Shown here: piece after piece, positions 18,961 through 27,513 of the stretch
Layout of the letters: each line of letters opens with the position of its first letter
Numbering within the stretch: position 1 is the first letter of the stretch
Assembly: GCF_014651535.1 (NCBI RefSeq)
Contig: NZ_BMXB01000005.1
Location: 123,047 to 187,046 of the forward strand
DNA from: Salinimicrobium marinum
GTDB taxonomy: Bacteria; Bacteroidota; Bacteroidia; Flavobacteriales; Flavobacteriaceae
DNA: 64,000 nucleotides
Reading direction: 5' to 3'
Position numbers and translations under genes: made by a program
The notes under the pieces: model-generated
The model's input: only the letters and a program-made list of their open reading frames with translations
Databases searched by the model: none
Told to the model about the DNA's origin: nothing

Positions 18961-19410
18961 TTAATTATCTGAAGCGTACCACTCGGCATAGGAAGTCTCC
19001 GTCTCCTGGAGTTTCAGAGAATGTAGGTGCAAGTGATCGGGAAGGCGAACCTTGATCTTTTCAGCAAAATCCTGAATCATATTTTCGCTGGTAGGCTGGT
19101 AATCAACCAGAATCACATCATGTCCCCTGGATTGCAGTTCCTGCGCAAGTTCAATGTGAGGGGTATTTTTATTGAAAACAGTTGCATGATCGAAAACGTC
19201 TACTATCTCCTGCTTCACCATTTTCTTCAGGTCTCCAAAATCGATCACCATGCCCAGCTTTACATCCTTCTCATCTGAAACCGGCTCGCCAAGAACAGTA
19301 ACCCAAAGTTTATAACTGTGGCCATGCACATTCTTGCATTTTCCGTCATACCCGTAGAGAGCATGCCCCGTTTCAAATGAAAACTGTTTGGTGATCCTGA
19401 CTTTTGACAT
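18961..19410 (-). CDS. queD: 6-carboxy-5,6,7,8-tetrahydropterin synthase (QueD/PTPS family)
   Basis: 149 residues starting MSKVRITKQFSFE. The zinc-binding His in TGHALYG and the HGHSY pair, plus the Cys of GKCKNVHGHSY, match QueD, which makes carboxytetrahydropterin for queuosine synthesis from dihydroneopterin triphosphate. Start 19410 (ATG) is preferred to an in-frame TTG three codons upstream because a -7 box lies at 19430-19437. No other queuosine gene is in the window. Confidence 0.9.
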   Translation of the reverse strand: MSKVRITKQFSFETGHALYGYDGKCKNVHGHSYKLWVTVLGEPVSDEKDVKLGMVIDFGDLKKMVKQEIVDVFDHATVFNKNTPHIELAQELQSRGHDVILVDYQPTSENMIQDFAEKIKVRLPDHLHLHSLKLQETETSYAEWYASDN

Positions 19411-19429
19411 GATATTCAATTTAGATTTG

Positions 19430-19437
19430 CAAAGGTA
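19430..19437 (-). promoter_or_regulatory. -7 box of queD
   Basis: Read leftward this is TACCTTTG, a full match to TAnnTTTG, 20 bases before the ATG. A TTTG lies further upstream, but only about 13 bases away, closer than usual. Confidence 0.5.
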
Positions 19438-19652
19438 TTAAATAAGCGGGCAAATTCTACTTTCTTAATCTCACCTGTTTAAGCTAAAAAACCCAATCTT
19501 CAGTCTATTTCAAAGCCACCGGGTAGAAAGCAAAAGGATTACTGCCTTTATAAGGTTATCTAAAAAATTATAATTATTTTACAGAGGCGAACAAAATATT
19601 AAAAATCGAATTTGGAAATAATGTAAATTCGCTCAATTTTAAATCCAGGAGA

Positions 19653-20300
19653 ATGTTGGAAAATGAGTTGTATGAGCAGGTAGATTTTGTTGAAAATCCG
19701 CTGTATGAAAAGGTGATTTCAAATTTGCTGGAGCAACAATATTCTGTTGTGGAAGATTTCTTTGATCCTACAGAAGTTGAAATGCTGCGGAATTCCCTCT
19801 TAGAAAAATACGAAGAAGATAATTTCAAGAAAGCGGCTATTGGGAACCGTATCAATGAAGTGATCGAAAAGACCATTCGCGGAGATTTTATTTTATGGCT
19901 GAATGAGGCTACTGCAGGAGAAGCAGAAAAAACCTTTTTCAGGAAGATCAACAACTTCGTGGACTACCTCAACAAAACCTGTTTCCTGGGGATCCTCTAC
20001 AAAGAATTCCACTACGCCCTATATCCCGAAGGCACTTTTTACAAGCGTCACCTCGACACTTTCCAGAACGACGACCGGCGAAAACTTTCTATGGTATGTT
20101 ACCTGAACGATCAGGACTGGAAACCAGAGTATGGCGGGGAACTGGTGATTTACACCAACGAAAATGGAGTTGAATTGCCAAAAACGATTTATCCATTTCC
20201 GGGGAGAGTGGTGATTTTTGAAAGTCAGATATTAGAACATGAGGTAAAGCCGGTGAAAACCGAGCGTCTCAGCATTACCGGATGGCTTAAAACCCGATAA
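19653..20300 (+). CDS. 2-oxoglutarate/Fe(II)-dependent oxygenase, prolyl-4-hydroxylase-like
   Basis: A 215-residue protein. The C-terminal half is a double-stranded beta-helix with the Fe ligands HLD (in FYKRHLDTFQ) and the distal His in ILEHEVKP, followed by TERLSITGW with the Arg that would bind 2-oxoglutarate; the triad is complete. GGELVIY and VIFES are typical core strands of SM-20/P4H-like bacterial oxygenases. The N-terminal 80 residues are acidic and helical. Transcribed alone; substrate unknown. Confidence 0.85.
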   Translation: MLENELYEQVDFVENPLYEKVISNLLEQQYSVVEDFFDPTEVEMLRNSLLEKYEEDNFKKAAIGNRINEVIEKTIRGDFILWLNEATAGEAEKTFFRKINNFVDYLNKTCFLGILYKEFHYALYPEGTFYKRHLDTFQNDDRRKLSMVCYLNDQDWKPEYGGELVIYTNENGVELPKTIYPFPGRVVIFESQILEHEVKPVKTERLSITGWLKTR

Positions 20301-20301
20301 A

Positions 20302-20430
20302 TTATTTCCTGAACTTCTTGTACAAAACAACTGCAACAAGAGCAATGGCCAGCAAAAGCCAGAATCCGTAGCCACTTAAAAAAGTGAGGATCTCAAAGGT
20401 TTCGTCATTAACGGGGACATCCTGTTGCAT
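20302..20430 (-). CDS. Tiny single-pass membrane protein, 42 residues
   Basis: ATG at 20430; the protein begins MQQDVPVNDETFEIL and ends LYKKFRK. Acidic N-terminus, one hydrophobic helix (about residues 18-36), basic C-terminus, so probably N-out/C-in. Its start overlaps the stop of the 61-residue gene upstream by one base (TAATG), evidence that both are translated together. No family recognised. Confidence 0.6.
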   Translation of the reverse strand: MQQDVPVNDETFEILTFLSGYGFWLLLAIALVAVVLYKKFRK

Positions 20431-20615
20431 TAGTTTTTATATCTTTTCTCATTTCTTTTTCTCCAGCTATGTCTTGCATATAAAAATATCCCAAGAATGA
20501 TAAGAATTCCCAGCAGGTAAGGCCAATTTCCTTCAATAAATTCCCAGAAGGTAAATCCCCACTCCTGTTCGGGGGTTGCCTGTTTGTCTTTTGGTAAATG
20601 TTCCTGTACAGCCAT
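20430..20615 (-). CDS. Small single-pass membrane protein, 61 residues
   Basis: Begins MAVQEHLPKDKQATPEQEWG, has one transmembrane helix (about residues 31-47) and a strongly basic tail rich in Arg and Lys. It has the same layout as three neighbouring small genes (hydrophilic N-terminus, aromatic residues before the helix, basic end). It is coupled to the next gene downstream by a one-base overlap. Function unknown. Confidence 0.6.
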   Translation of the reverse strand: MAVQEHLPKDKQATPEQEWGFTFWEFIEGNWPYLLGILIILGIFLYARHSWRKRNEKRYKN

Positions 20616-20659
20616 AGTTTATTTTTAAGAAAGATACCGAAAAATCAATTGCCAAAAAA

Positions 20660-20839
20660 TTAAATACCAGCCGATCTTTTTCTTCTTTGCCCGAAGAAAA
20701 AAACTGAAATGATAAGCAACGCAGCAAAGATTATTATTTCCAGGAAATGAGTCCCTATGAACAAACCTGCCTTAATTCCCAGTTCCTGGATGCTTCCGAT
20801 TTCTTCTTCCGCTGAAACCTGTGTTAAAAATATTTTCAT
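20660..20839 (-). CDS. Small single-pass membrane protein, 59 residues
   Basis: ATG at 20839; begins MKIFLTQVSAEEEIGS and ends QRRKRSAGI. One hydrophobic helix (about residues 32-49) with a basic end. The N-terminus (MKIFLTQVSAEE) resembles that of the 61-residue protein at 21010-21195 (MKLFLLQASEDV), so the two look like paralogues. Function unknown. Confidence 0.55.
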   Translation of the reverse strand: MKIFLTQVSAEEEIGSIQELGIKAGLFIGTHFLEIIIFAALLIISVFFFGQRRKRSAGI

Positions 20840-20916
20840 CGTAATATATAAGTTAGTGAGGAGTTGCTCGCAGAAATAAATTAATCACTAATATTCCATA
20901 CGATGCTCTTCCTTTG

Positions 20917-20993
20917 CCAGCATAAAAATTGTTGATATCTGCCTTGAAACAGGTTTCGACTCCGCTTAACCTGACAGACTCGTTTTTATGCCT
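20917..20993. repeat. Palindromic intergenic repeat with TCGACTCCGCTTAACCTGACAG core
   Basis: Ends are inverted: AGCATAAAAATTG on the left, and GGCATAAAAACG when the right end is read on the other strand. The interior holds a GTTTCGACTCCGCTTAACC segment, a type of short palindromic repeat seen in spacers of many Bacteroidetes. It lies between two small membrane-protein genes. Confidence 0.5.
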
Positions 20994-21009
20994 TGAATTC
21001 TCAGGAGAA

Positions 21010-21195
21010 TTAAATATCCCTGGACCTGTTTCTTCGATATTTTACAATAAAATAAATTGTAGCCGCAACCACGAGTAAGAAAGCAATTAATAGTTCCCAG
21101 AAATAATTCGCTCCTACATATCCCACACCGTAGCCTAATTTATAGGCAAAACTTTCAGACACATCTTCAGATGCTTGTAGTAAAAATAACTTCAT
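21010..21195 (-). CDS. Small single-pass membrane protein, 61 residues
   Basis: Begins MKLFLLQASEDVSES, with a helix at about residues 35-52 and a basic tail (KYRRNRSRDI). It starts only 4 bases after the crotonase stop on the same strand and so is probably translated from the crotonase messenger. Its N-terminus resembles that of the 59-residue neighbour. No known family. Confidence 0.65.
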   Translation of the reverse strand: MKLFLLQASEDVSESFAYKLGYGVGYVGANYFWELLIAFLLVVAATIYFIVKYRRNRSRDI

Positions 21196-21199
21196 TTTT

Positions 21200-21967
21200 C
21201 TATTTTTTAAATTTAGTCAATGCATTTTTCGTGAATTCTGAAAGGACAAGCTCCCCCGAGATAGCAGCCTGTTCGGGTAAAAATTTATCCCAGTCTTCAG
21301 TTCCTTTCCAGAGTGCTTTCTTCATTTCATAAAGAGCTTCAGGATTATAAGAGGCTAATCTTTCAGAAAATATTTCTACCTCTTTATCCAGGTCTTTGAT
21401 ATCTTCAAAAACACGTGCGTATAATCCTTTTTCTTTCGCCCAATAGGCATTTTTCCATTCGTGAGCGGCCAGAGTGAGTTCTGCCAGTGCGCCCACTCCC
21501 ATTTTTCGTTCTACAGCGGGTGCGATTACAAAAGGACCAATTCCTATGCTTAATTCAGATAATTTAATAGCTGCCTGTTCTGTTGCGAGGCAATAATCAC
21601 AGGCCGCAGTCAGACCCACACCGCCTCCCACAGTTTTTCCGTGGATCCTCCCAACGATCAGTTTTTTACACGTACGCATTGCATTGATCACATTTGCAAA
21701 TCCGGAGAAAAAGAGTTTTCCCTGCTGCATATTTGTAATTTCCAGCAACTCATCAAAAGAAGCCCCTGCACAAAAAGCACGATCTCCTTCAGATTTTAGA
21801 ATGATAAGGTTTACTTCATCATTATCTGATAACTTCTGAAATTCCTTTTCCAGCCTTTGAAGCAGTTCCAAAGGAAAGGAATTGCTGGCAGGATGCCCGA
21901 ATTCTACTGTGGCTATTTTATTTACAATACTGGTATATAAGCTTCCGTTTTCGCGGGTGGTGGTCAT
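21200..21967 (-). CDS. Enoyl-CoA hydratase/isomerase family protein (crotonase)
   Basis: A 255-residue crotonase. The oxyanion-hole elements are visible as AFCAGASFDELLE and GKTVGGGVGLTAACDYCLA. The position where hydratases have the second catalytic Glu reads GIGPFVIAP, without an obvious Glu, so it may be an isomerase or act on another acyl-CoA. It heads a short leftward transcript that includes at least the small membrane gene downstream. Confidence 0.85.
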   Translation of the reverse strand: MTTTRENGSLYTSIVNKIATVEFGHPASNSFPLELLQRLEKEFQKLSDNDEVNLIILKSEGDRAFCAGASFDELLEITNMQQGKLFFSGFANVINAMRTCKKLIVGRIHGKTVGGGVGLTAACDYCLATEQAAIKLSELSIGIGPFVIAPAVERKMGVGALAELTLAAHEWKNAYWAKEKGLYARVFEDIKDLDKEVEIFSERLASYNPEALYEMKKALWKGTEDWDKFLPEQAAISGELVLSEFTKNALTKFKK

Positions 21968-22065
21968 AATTTGATTAGTTTTCTACCAAAGTAGAAAAAA
22001 TAAGCCTGAATATGGTATCCAGAAATGGTAAAAAATAGAATATTTTATACTTTTTCAAGAGCGTA

Positions 22066-23394
22066 TTAAACCTCCTTCTGAAGATATTTCCTTCGGAATT
22101 TGATCACGAGCGCACTACTTCTAATCAGCATCCACACGAAAAAAGCAGCCCAGATTGCGTGTAGTTTCCAGCCGAAGTAATCTCCTATCAGCAGCACCGG
22201 AACAAAGCCCAAAAAGGTAGCACCCAACAGTAAATTCCGAAGATATTTTGCTTCTCCCAGACCTTTAAAAATTCCGTCGAACATAAAAGCGATGGCATTA
22301 ACTGGCTGCATTACCAAGACAATCCAAAAAACGGAAGAAAACAGCACCAGCACAGAGGCTTCTTTGTTAAACAGCAACCCAATTTCATTATAAAACAAGG
22401 CACAAATTCCCGCCAGAATCAGGGCAATCCAAACAGCATATTTTGAGATCTTTTTACTGAGCTCCCAAAGGTTTTTATAGTCCCGGGCGCCCAATAGCCT
22501 TCCCCCAATTGCGTTTCCGGCGTTGGCGTAGCCATCAATAAAGAAAGAAAAGAAAAGCCAGATATTCATCAGGATACTTTGTGCGGCAATGTAGTTTTTC
22601 CCATAATCTGTAGCGTATGCATTTGCCAGGTAAATGGCAAAGTTTAGAGCCGTAGTCCGCACAATTAAGTTGGCTGCCATAAGTAACAGGCCTTTCATCT
22701 GCGGATTGATATTGAAGCTTAATTTTAAGTGAAAAGGGGTCTTTTTAAAGAAGTACCAAAGCGCCATCACGAGCATGGTTCCCTGCGCCACCAGACTTGC
22801 ATAAGCGGCTCCTTCGAGGTGCATAGCCGGGATATAACCCTCAATTCCAAAAACCAACAAATAATCCAGCGCCACATTCACAACTGCGCCGGTTATACTA
22901 CATTTCATAGCCCATAGCGTATTCTGTAGCCCGCGGAAAACTCCGAAAATAGCGAAAGTGACCAGGGTCAATGGGTAGCCAAGTGCCCTTATCCGGTAAT
23001 AATTTTCGGAATAATTGAGGATCAAACCCTCGGCATTATAAGCAGTGAAAATGGCTTCTGCAAAAAAAGCAGTAATAAAATAAATTACCAGGCTCAATAG
23101 AAGGTTGAAATAGATCACCTGTGGCACCAGTGTTTTCACGGCATGAAGCCTATTGGCGCCGAGGTGCTGGGAAACAAATGCGGAAATCGCCGTTTTTGTC
23201 TGCGCCATGATCCAGATAATTGCAGATAAAAACGAACCAACAATCCCCGCTGCGGCAAGCGCTTCTACAGAATTCTCCTCCACATTTCCAATCACCGCAA
23301 TATCTGTAAGAGAGATGAGCGGCTCTGCGATTCCGGCAATGATGGCGGGAACGGCAATTTTATTGATGTTTCTAAAGCTTACGGAAGAATCCAA
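22066..23394 (-). CDS. MATE family multidrug/toxin exporter (DinF-like)
   Basis: A 442-residue membrane protein with twelve predicted helices in two halves. The N-terminal IAVPAIIAGIAEPLISLTDIAVIG is characteristic of MATE exporters of the DinF branch. These export cationic or other toxic compounds in exchange for sodium or protons. Single gene, 98 bases upstream of the crotonase on the same strand. Confidence 0.92.
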   Translation of the reverse strand: MDSSVSFRNINKIAVPAIIAGIAEPLISLTDIAVIGNVEENSVEALAAAGIVGSFLSAIIWIMAQTKTAISAFVSQHLGANRLHAVKTLVPQVIYFNLLLSLVIYFITAFFAEAIFTAYNAEGLILNYSENYYRIRALGYPLTLVTFAIFGVFRGLQNTLWAMKCSITGAVVNVALDYLLVFGIEGYIPAMHLEGAAYASLVAQGTMLVMALWYFFKKTPFHLKLSFNINPQMKGLLLMAANLIVRTTALNFAIYLANAYATDYGKNYIAAQSILMNIWLFFSFFIDGYANAGNAIGGRLLGARDYKNLWELSKKISKYAVWIALILAGICALFYNEIGLLFNKEASVLVLFSSVFWIVLVMQPVNAIAFMFDGIFKGLGEAKYLRNLLLGATFLGFVPVLLIGDYFGWKLHAIWAAFFVWMLIRSSALVIKFRRKYLQKEV

Positions 23395-23469
23395 ATCTAT
23401 GATTTTGCAGCCGCAAAGATAAAATCCTTCGGCTTAATAACTATTTTAGAAGGGGATCTTTGTTGCTGA

Positions 23470-23509
23470 AACCTCAAGGGTTCATCCTGAACCCTCATAA
23501 CTGTGAGGT
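23470..23509. repeat. Nested hairpin between the MATE and SMP-30 genes
   Basis: Outer arms ACCTCA and TGAGGT enclose inner arms GGGTTC and GAACCC. It is in the divergent spacer and could be an operator, a leader hairpin, or a repeat remnant; the sequence does not decide. Confidence 0.3.
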
Positions 23510-23556
23510 CTGTCCCGGGAGTTTTCCGTATCTTTTATTTCTGAAAAATTTTAAAT

Positions 23557-24459
23557 ATGAAAATCTGTACTACATCCAGACTTCTTTTTATTTCCACGTT
23601 AATATTCACCATAAGCTGTAAATCGCAGGAATCCTTAATCGTTGCAGACGGTGCAGAAATGAAATTGGTTTCCGATGGATTTGAATTTACCGAGGGCCCT
23701 GCGGCCGATTATGAAGGTAATGTGTATTTTACAGATCAGCCGAATAACCGCATTCTCAAATGGTCTGTGGAAGATAACAAAGTCTCCGTCTTTATGGAAG
23801 ATATAGGCCGGGCCAACGGACTTTATTTTGACCTAAATGGAAATCTCTTTGCCTGTGCCGATGAGAAATCTGAATTATGGAAGATCGATCAAAACAAAAA
23901 TGTCACTGTGTTGGTCGACGAATTCCGGGGAAAGAAATTAAACGGACCTAACGATCTTTGGATCGATGCAAAAGGAGGAATTTATATTACGGACCCTTAC
24001 TACGAAAGACCGTACCGGAATTATGACGGGCAGCCAATGGAAGAGCAGCGGGTATATTATTTGTCTCCGGACAGTAAGGAATTAACTGTTGCCACAGAAG
24101 ATCTTGTAAAGCCAAACGGCACCATTGGTACGCCCGATGGTAAGAAGCTGTATATAGCAGATATTGAAGCTGACAAAACCTGGTCTTTTGACATTGCTGA
24201 AAATGGAAGCCTTTCGAATAAAACGCTCTTTACAAAAATGGGATCTGACGGTATGACCATCGATAATCGGGGTAACCTCTATCTTACCGGCAATGGTGTC
24301 ACTGTTTTTAATAAGAAAGGAGAGAAGATCCTCCATCTTCCAGTGGAAAAAAACTGGACAGCAAATGTCACTTTCGGTGGAAAAAATAATCAGATATTAT
24401 TTATTACTGCTATGGATGCGGTTTTTAGTCTGGAGATGAAGGTTAAGGGGGTACGTTAG
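23557..24459 (+). CDS. SMP-30/gluconolactonase-like lipoprotein
   Basis: A 300-residue six-bladed beta-propeller of the SMP-30/gluconolactonase/LRE family. The signal sequence ends in a lipobox (TISC at about residue 21), so it should be a periplasmic or surface lipoprotein. Metal-binding residues are suggested by EGPAADYEGNVYFTD, the NGPNDLW segment and GSDGMTID. It may hydrolyse a sugar lactone; being next to a uronate and xylose locus makes an aldonolactone plausible, but it is on the opposite strand and not in that operon. Confidence 0.85.
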   Translation: MKICTTSRLLFISTLIFTISCKSQESLIVADGAEMKLVSDGFEFTEGPAADYEGNVYFTDQPNNRILKWSVEDNKVSVFMEDIGRANGLYFDLNGNLFACADEKSELWKIDQNKNVTVLVDEFRGKKLNGPNDLWIDAKGGIYITDPYYERPYRNYDGQPMEEQRVYYLSPDSKELTVATEDLVKPNGTIGTPDGKKLYIADIEADKTWSFDIAENGSLSNKTLFTKMGSDGMTIDNRGNLYLTGNGVTVFNKKGEKILHLPVEKNWTANVTFGGKNNQILFITAMDAVFSLEMKVKGVR

Positions 24460-24478
24460 GGAAAAAGTCATCTTAACC

Positions 24479-24625
24479 CTTTTTAAAGGGCTATCTGAAA
24501 AGCATCTTAGTTCGTCATACTGATTTATTTCAGAATCATTTAAATCTGGTTTTCATTATTATTAGAACCTGAAATAAATTCAGGTGGACGTAAAATAAGC
24601 TTCTAGACAGCCTCCTTTAAAGTAG
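24479..24625. repeat. About 147-base imperfect palindromic element between convergent genes
   Basis: The two halves are inverted copies over about 60 bases each: left CTATCTGAAAAGC then CGTCATACTGATTTATTTCAG; right, on the other strand, GCTGTCTAGAAGC then CGTCCACCTGAATTTATTTC. No open frame inside. It resembles a REP- or MITE-like element and may fold as a long cruciform or bidirectional terminator between the SMP-30 gene and GH115. Its left arm resembles that of the repeat after sdhB. Confidence 0.65.
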
Positions 24626-24639
24626 GTCTCCAGATGATA

Positions 24640-27501
24640 TTATTTCACCTTCGCGCTTTCCGGTGGGCCTAAATAAGAATCTTTATCCTCTCCAGTTTTT
24701 ATCACAATCTTTTGCAAGGCAACTCCAGATTCTATTGCCCATATTTTCAACGTGTGATTCCCCGGCTCAATGCTTATTGTTGTACGTACTTTTGTAACGT
24801 TATTTGCTACGGAAGTATTCCAGTTATCTTCAGTTTTTTCGTGCATATTGATTACTTCCGGCTCCTTATTATCTATTGAAAATGCGAATTCCAATCCACC
24901 CTGATTCCTGAAATCAAGCGTTGGTGATAAATAAAATTCCACGTCTGCCTCACCCGAACTAAAGCTATGAAAATTATAAGCGAGATACGGACTATTTTCT
25001 GAAAGTTCCTGCTGAGTGGGTTCATTTGGAAATGAAGTCATGGCAGATCCTGTTCTTCCAAGGTTTGGCACCAATTCCCAGCCGCTTTCGTTCTCCTTAT
25101 TGTTTTTAGAATAATTTGCGGCTTCCATAGAAATAAATCCGCTATTTTCAACAAAGCCTTTGATATTCTCATTTTCAGGATTATTGACAGGTACTTCAAC
25201 AGTTATTCTTTTGCCTGTTCCATTAATCCTGAAGGAACCACGAGTCTGCCCCTTAGGGGCTTTTTCCCAGTTCACACTGACTAAAAGCCTTTTTTGATCT
25301 TCAACAGTGCCTTTTTCCTCAGAAACTTCTATCCAATCTTCTTTTTTCTGAATTTTAAAGTCAAAGGATTTTCGACCTGTATTGAAAACCTCTACATAGA
25401 ACTCATGATCATTGAACGGATCAAATGTGGGTAAAGTGGTAGTCGCACCACTTCTTGTATATACATTTTTGGATCCCTGAGCTCCTACGCCCATTTCCGC
25501 TTTTTCAGGAACTTTGATTTTCCCAATCTCAGGCATATTGTTTTGATCTGGTTGTTGCCAGTAGGTATAGCCAATGTGTGTTTGAGACATCATGTGATTC
25601 CATTTACCATCGGCAAGTTCAGTGTGATACTGCTCTGTTAGCTCAGCATCTTTTTGAAAGAGTTCCTCAGTTTTGTCGGCATATTTATTGGCTGCAGCCC
25701 TGCCCTGTTCTGCATATAAATTATTTTTTGCAGCAGAAACATAAAGTTCATTCAGGTTTACCGATGCTTTTACGGGAAATAATACTAGCTGATAATAAGC
25801 ATCTTTATATTCTTCGGAAATCTGTTCATAGATCGCTTCCGCTCTTTTCTCAAGGTCACGATATTCTTTTACGATCCTCTCAGCTTCATTGAAATTTATA
25901 AGGCTGTAAGTTTCCGGACTTATCAATTCCGGTTTTCTACGGCTGTTGTATTTTGAGTAGGTAAGAAGTAGATCTGCAATCTCTTCGGAATATTCTTCGG
26001 GCAGCTGTCTGGCAGCCCAATTTTCGGTATATTTCCAAAGATCTCCGGCCCCTATTTTTTCGGGATCCCAGGCATAGTCCAAAAAGAAACTGGTTGGGAA
26101 TTCCATCGGTTTGATATCACCCACGTTCACGATCCAAAGTTCGTCTGCTCCGAATTTATATGCGAGGTTCATTTGTTCCCAAACCCGCGAGATTTGGGTG
26201 GTATTGATCCATTTGTAATTTCTCGGACCACCAACATAATCAAAATGATAATAGATCCCGTAGCCGCCTTCCCTTGGTTCTTCTTTAGGGTTTGGGAGTT
26301 TACGGATATTTCCCCAGTTGTCATCTGCCAACAGCAGCGTAACATCATCGGGTACCCGCATTCCCTGATCGTAGTAATCCTGTACTTCTTTATAAAGTGC
26401 CCAAACCTGTGGAGTTTCTTCTGCCGGTTTTCCGGTAACTTCAGCAATGATCTGCCGCTGGTCTTCCACAATGCGTTCCAAAAGTTCAATTGCGGTACCT
26501 TCGGCCATTGGTTCATCACCGTCCCCACGCATACCAACTGTAACCACACTTTCATAATCTCCCATTCGTTGAATTCCGCCTCTCCAGAATTCCCGAAGGT
26601 TCTCGGGATTGGTATTATAATTCCAGCCTCCTTCACCAAAGCGCCTCCACTCGTCGTGCGCCCGCATTAAAGGTTCGTGATGAGAAGTTCCAATTACGAC
26701 TCCATATTCGTCTGCCAAAACAGGATTTTTGGGATCATCATCATAAAAAGCCCTTCCCCACATCGCCGGCCACAGGTAATTGCCCTGCATACGCAAAATA
26801 AGTTCAAAAACATGCTCATAGAATCCACTGGTGAATCCGCCGAAATTCTCTGTTACCCAGCCTGCAAGTGCAGGGGCTTCATCATTAATGAAGATGCCAC
26901 GGTACTTTACTTTTGGAGTGCCTTTAGAATGTGTTCCCGGCTGCACATAAAGTACATCTGATTGTTTAGCCGGAACATCTGCCCAGTAATACCAGGGAGA
27001 AACTCCGATTTCTTCCGATACATCATACATCCCGAAGATTGTCCCTCGTTTGTCACTTCCAACGATCACCAGCGCCTGTTCTACCCCCTCAAAAGGATCT
27101 TTCACCACCTTAATAGCAAAGGTTTCCCACTTTCCTTGAATTTTAGTAACATCAATTTTTTTGTTCTGAACAAGTTGATCGATGAGGCGGCTCTTGCCCA
27201 GTGTTCCCACAATAACTGGTGTCCCGGAAGAAACTTCGGAATTTCTGAGGAGTTCCGGAAGATTTCCTGTCACCCTTTTAATATCCTTCTGAAGATCTTC
27301 AGCTACCCGGTGTACGCCTTTGAAATCGTTTTCATCGATGTGTATTGCTGCACTTCCAGCTTCAGAAACCAACGGGAAATATTCGTTTTCTTCAGAAGTA
27401 GCTATATAGGATTCCTGCGCAAAAACAGTATTCAAGTTCATTCCCAGAAAAAACAGGAAAAACAGAAAGCTGACTTTAGTAATATTGGAGGTGATCTTCA
27501 T
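24640..27501 (-). CDS. GH115 xylan alpha-1,2-glucuronidase
   Basis: A 953-residue exported enzyme. A signal peptide (about residues 1-28, ending VFAQ) is followed by the GH115 N-terminal domain, the catalytic barrel (IFINDEAPALAGW, LWPAMWGRAF, GTSHHEPLMRAHDEW are recognisable) and two C-terminal beta-sandwich domains. GH115 enzymes remove (4-O-methyl)glucuronic acid from internal and terminal xylose of glucuronoxylan. It is the last gene of the leftward operon GH67-SDR-uxuA-GH10-GH115. Confidence 0.93.
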   Translation of the reverse strand: MKITSNITKVSFLFFLFFLGMNLNTVFAQESYIATSEENEYFPLVSEAGSAAIHIDENDFKGVHRVAEDLQKDIKRVTGNLPELLRNSEVSSGTPVIVGTLGKSRLIDQLVQNKKIDVTKIQGKWETFAIKVVKDPFEGVEQALVIVGSDKRGTIFGMYDVSEEIGVSPWYYWADVPAKQSDVLYVQPGTHSKGTPKVKYRGIFINDEAPALAGWVTENFGGFTSGFYEHVFELILRMQGNYLWPAMWGRAFYDDDPKNPVLADEYGVVIGTSHHEPLMRAHDEWRRFGEGGWNYNTNPENLREFWRGGIQRMGDYESVVTVGMRGDGDEPMAEGTAIELLERIVEDQRQIIAEVTGKPAEETPQVWALYKEVQDYYDQGMRVPDDVTLLLADDNWGNIRKLPNPKEEPREGGYGIYYHFDYVGGPRNYKWINTTQISRVWEQMNLAYKFGADELWIVNVGDIKPMEFPTSFFLDYAWDPEKIGAGDLWKYTENWAARQLPEEYSEEIADLLLTYSKYNSRRKPELISPETYSLINFNEAERIVKEYRDLEKRAEAIYEQISEEYKDAYYQLVLFPVKASVNLNELYVSAAKNNLYAEQGRAAANKYADKTEELFQKDAELTEQYHTELADGKWNHMMSQTHIGYTYWQQPDQNNMPEIGKIKVPEKAEMGVGAQGSKNVYTRSGATTTLPTFDPFNDHEFYVEVFNTGRKSFDFKIQKKEDWIEVSEEKGTVEDQKRLLVSVNWEKAPKGQTRGSFRINGTGKRITVEVPVNNPENENIKGFVENSGFISMEAANYSKNNKENESGWELVPNLGRTGSAMTSFPNEPTQQELSENSPYLAYNFHSFSSGEADVEFYLSPTLDFRNQGGLEFAFSIDNKEPEVINMHEKTEDNWNTSVANNVTKVRTTISIEPGNHTLKIWAIESGVALQKIVIKTGEDKDSYLGPPESAKVK

Positions 27502-27513
27502 ACTGCGGTTTTT

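Noticed and set aside
26169..26670. Frames of 156 and 165 codons within GH115
   Set aside because: Out-of-frame shadows of the GH115 catalytic domain.
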